A DNA stretch of 64,000 bases from Superficieibacter electus (GTDB lineage Bacteria; Pseudomonadota; Gammaproteobacteria; Enterobacterales; Enterobacteriaceae): the NCBI RefSeq assembly GCF_002915575.1, contig NZ_PQGD01000011.1:1-64000 (forward strand), read 5' to 3'. Positions within the stretch are counted from its first letter, which is position 1. Every line of letters begins with the position of its first letter. Positions 63,047-64,000 of the stretch are shown here, one piece after another. A program made the translations under genes and the position numbers. Below the pieces are notes generated by a model, which did not search any database, was not told the origin of the DNA, and worked only from the letters and a program-made list of their open reading frames with translations.

Positions 63047-64000
63047 ACAGACGTCACTTCTTTAAGGTCGCCTCCGGCGGACTGCTGCTGGCCGGGGCTG
63101 CGCCTGCCCTGCGAGCCGCAGAAACGCCGCGTCAGGCTGCCCCCGGCGCGGTAGGGATGCTATTCGACTCGACGCTCTGCGTGGGGTGTCAGTCCTGCGT
63201 GGCGGTCTGCCAGCAGATCAACAATCCGGGCGAGGCCGATTATCATCCCACTGATAATGGCCCGTCTGACAACACCTCGTCGGTTAACGACAAGCTCAGC
63301 GCGCGGACCAATAACATTATCCAGATCTGGCGCAGCGGTAACGGCGAGCATAAAAACCAGCTTCAGGACGGGTACGCCTTTATTAAAAAGCAGTGTATGC
63401 ACTGTGTGGACCCGAACTGCGTCTCCGCCTGCCCGGTCTCGGCGCTGCAAAAAAATCCGGCCACCGGCATTGTGGGATACAACCCGGACGCCTGCACCGG
63501 CTGCCGCTATTGCATGGTCGCCTGCCCGTATAACGTGCCGAAATATGATTACAGCGATCCTTTCGGCGCGATCCATAAATGCGAACTGTGTAACCAGAAA
63601 GGCGTGGAGCGGCTGGACAACGGCCAGCTACCTGGCTGCACCGAAGTCTGTCCTACCGGCGCGGTGATTTTCGGCCATCGCGACGCGCTGCTGAAAGAGG
63701 CAAAAGCGCGCCTGGCCCTGACGCCCGGCTCGCGCTACGACTATCCGCGCCAGCAGGTCGGCAGCAAAGATACGTATTCGCAAACCGTCGCGCATTATCA
63801 ATCGTCGGTGTATGGCGAAATCGAAGGCGGTGGCACGCAAGTGCTGGTGCTCTCCGCCATTCCTTTCCAGGAATTTGGCTTGCCCGCGCTGGGGCCGCAG
63901 TCAACCGGCTCCCGCGCCGAGCACGTCCAGCATACGTTGTACAAAGGCATGATGCTGCCTGCGGCGGCGCTGGCGGGTATCACCTGGCTGGTACACCGTA
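63043..64000 (+). CDS. hybA: Hydrogenase-2 ferredoxin subunit HybA (3' end outside window)
   Basis: The frame from TTG 63043, after a GGAGGAG site and overlapping the hybO stop, encodes a Tat signal ([12 protein letters not shown]) and a ferredoxin with cysteine groups [41 protein letters not shown] and CELCNQKG...CTEVCP. The segment [19 protein letters not shown] begins the C-terminal membrane helix. It carries electrons from HybO to the membrane subunit HybB. The gene runs off the window at 64000. Confidence 0.95.
   Translation, partial: MNRRHFFKVASGGLLLAGAAPALRAAETPRQAAPGAVGMLFDSTLCVGCQSCVAVCQQINNPGEADYHPTDNGPSDNTSSVNDKLSARTNNIIQIWRSGNGEHKNQLQDGYAFIKKQCMHCVDPNCVSACPVSALQKNPATGIVGYNPDACTGCRYCMVACPYNVPKYDYSDPFGAIHKCELCNQKGVERLDNGQLPGCTEVCPTGAVIFGHRDALLKEAKARLALTPGSRYDYPRQQVGSKDTYSQTVAHYQSSVYGEIEGGGTQVLVLSAIPFQEFGLPALGPQSTGSRAEHVQHTLYKGMMLPAAALAGITWLVHR

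Overview
The window is a chromosomal segment of an enteric bacterium (Enterobacteriaceae), most like Citrobacter or a close relative. The backbone is the E. coli K-12 3.13-3.17 Mb neighbourhood in nearly the same order: gss, yghU, yghA, exbD-exbB, metC, yghB, yqhC, yqhD, dkgA, yqhG family, yqhH, ygiQ, ftsP, plsC, parC, ygiW, qseBC, mdaB, ygiN. Accessory blocks interrupt it, and the hydrogenase-2 genes are not between yghU and yghA as in K-12 but lie downstream of ygiN.

1-6.7 kb is an AT-rich accessory island: an orphan Rhs tip with an LHH-type nuclease toxin and a SUKH-type immunity protein, a second truncated Rhs core, a small protein resembling the pro-domain of M35 lysine-specific metalloendopeptidases, a frameshifted symE, a degraded second toxin-immunity pair, and an IS110/IS1111-type insertion sequence. 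The IS carries a stem-loop in its 3' noncoding region with segments matching both flanks, as expected of a seekRNA/bridge RNA. A frameshifted lipoprotein gene follows.

6.9-21.4 kb holds a YghA-like dehydrogenase, a GH15 enzyme and a secreted DUF1996/DNRLRE protein; gss divergent from a thioredoxin-fold gene and yghU; a chemoreceptor with a flagellar-type (sigma-28) promoter; three unrecognised genes; and a GH43 glycosidase plus GPH permease operon with a CRP-like site. 21.5-29.3 kb is conserved backbone: yghA, exbBD behind a Fur-like box, metC behind tandem met boxes, yghB, and the aldehyde-response genes yqhC/yqhD/dkgA.

29.3-42.6 kb replaces the short yqhG-yqhH interval of K-12 with a paralogous cluster of exported proteins built from DUF3828 (YqhG) domains and a second module ending in a GIT-ITRYE signature, often with overlapping stop and start codons. 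It also holds a SMI1/KNR4 protein, a HIT protein, an Rpn nuclease, and (beyond ygiQ) an Rpn remnant, a duplicated ygiQ scrap and two related membrane proteins, one with an ankyrin-like tail. This is the least described part of the window.

42.6-51 kb is ordinary backbone (ftsP to ygiN; ParC has wild-type Ser80 and Glu84). After ygiN come a 69-bp tandem REP-type repeat, an oligosaccharide locus (GH88, LacY-type permease, DUF2264, AraC regulator), and an anaerobic respiration locus: TorD-like chaperone, Tat-exported molybdopterin reductase, four-cluster ferredoxin subunit and DmsC-like anchor, followed by a HypA-type nickel chaperone and hybO-hybA of hydrogenase-2, where the window ends. H2 oxidation feeding a DMSO-reductase-type complex through quinone is the likely physiology.
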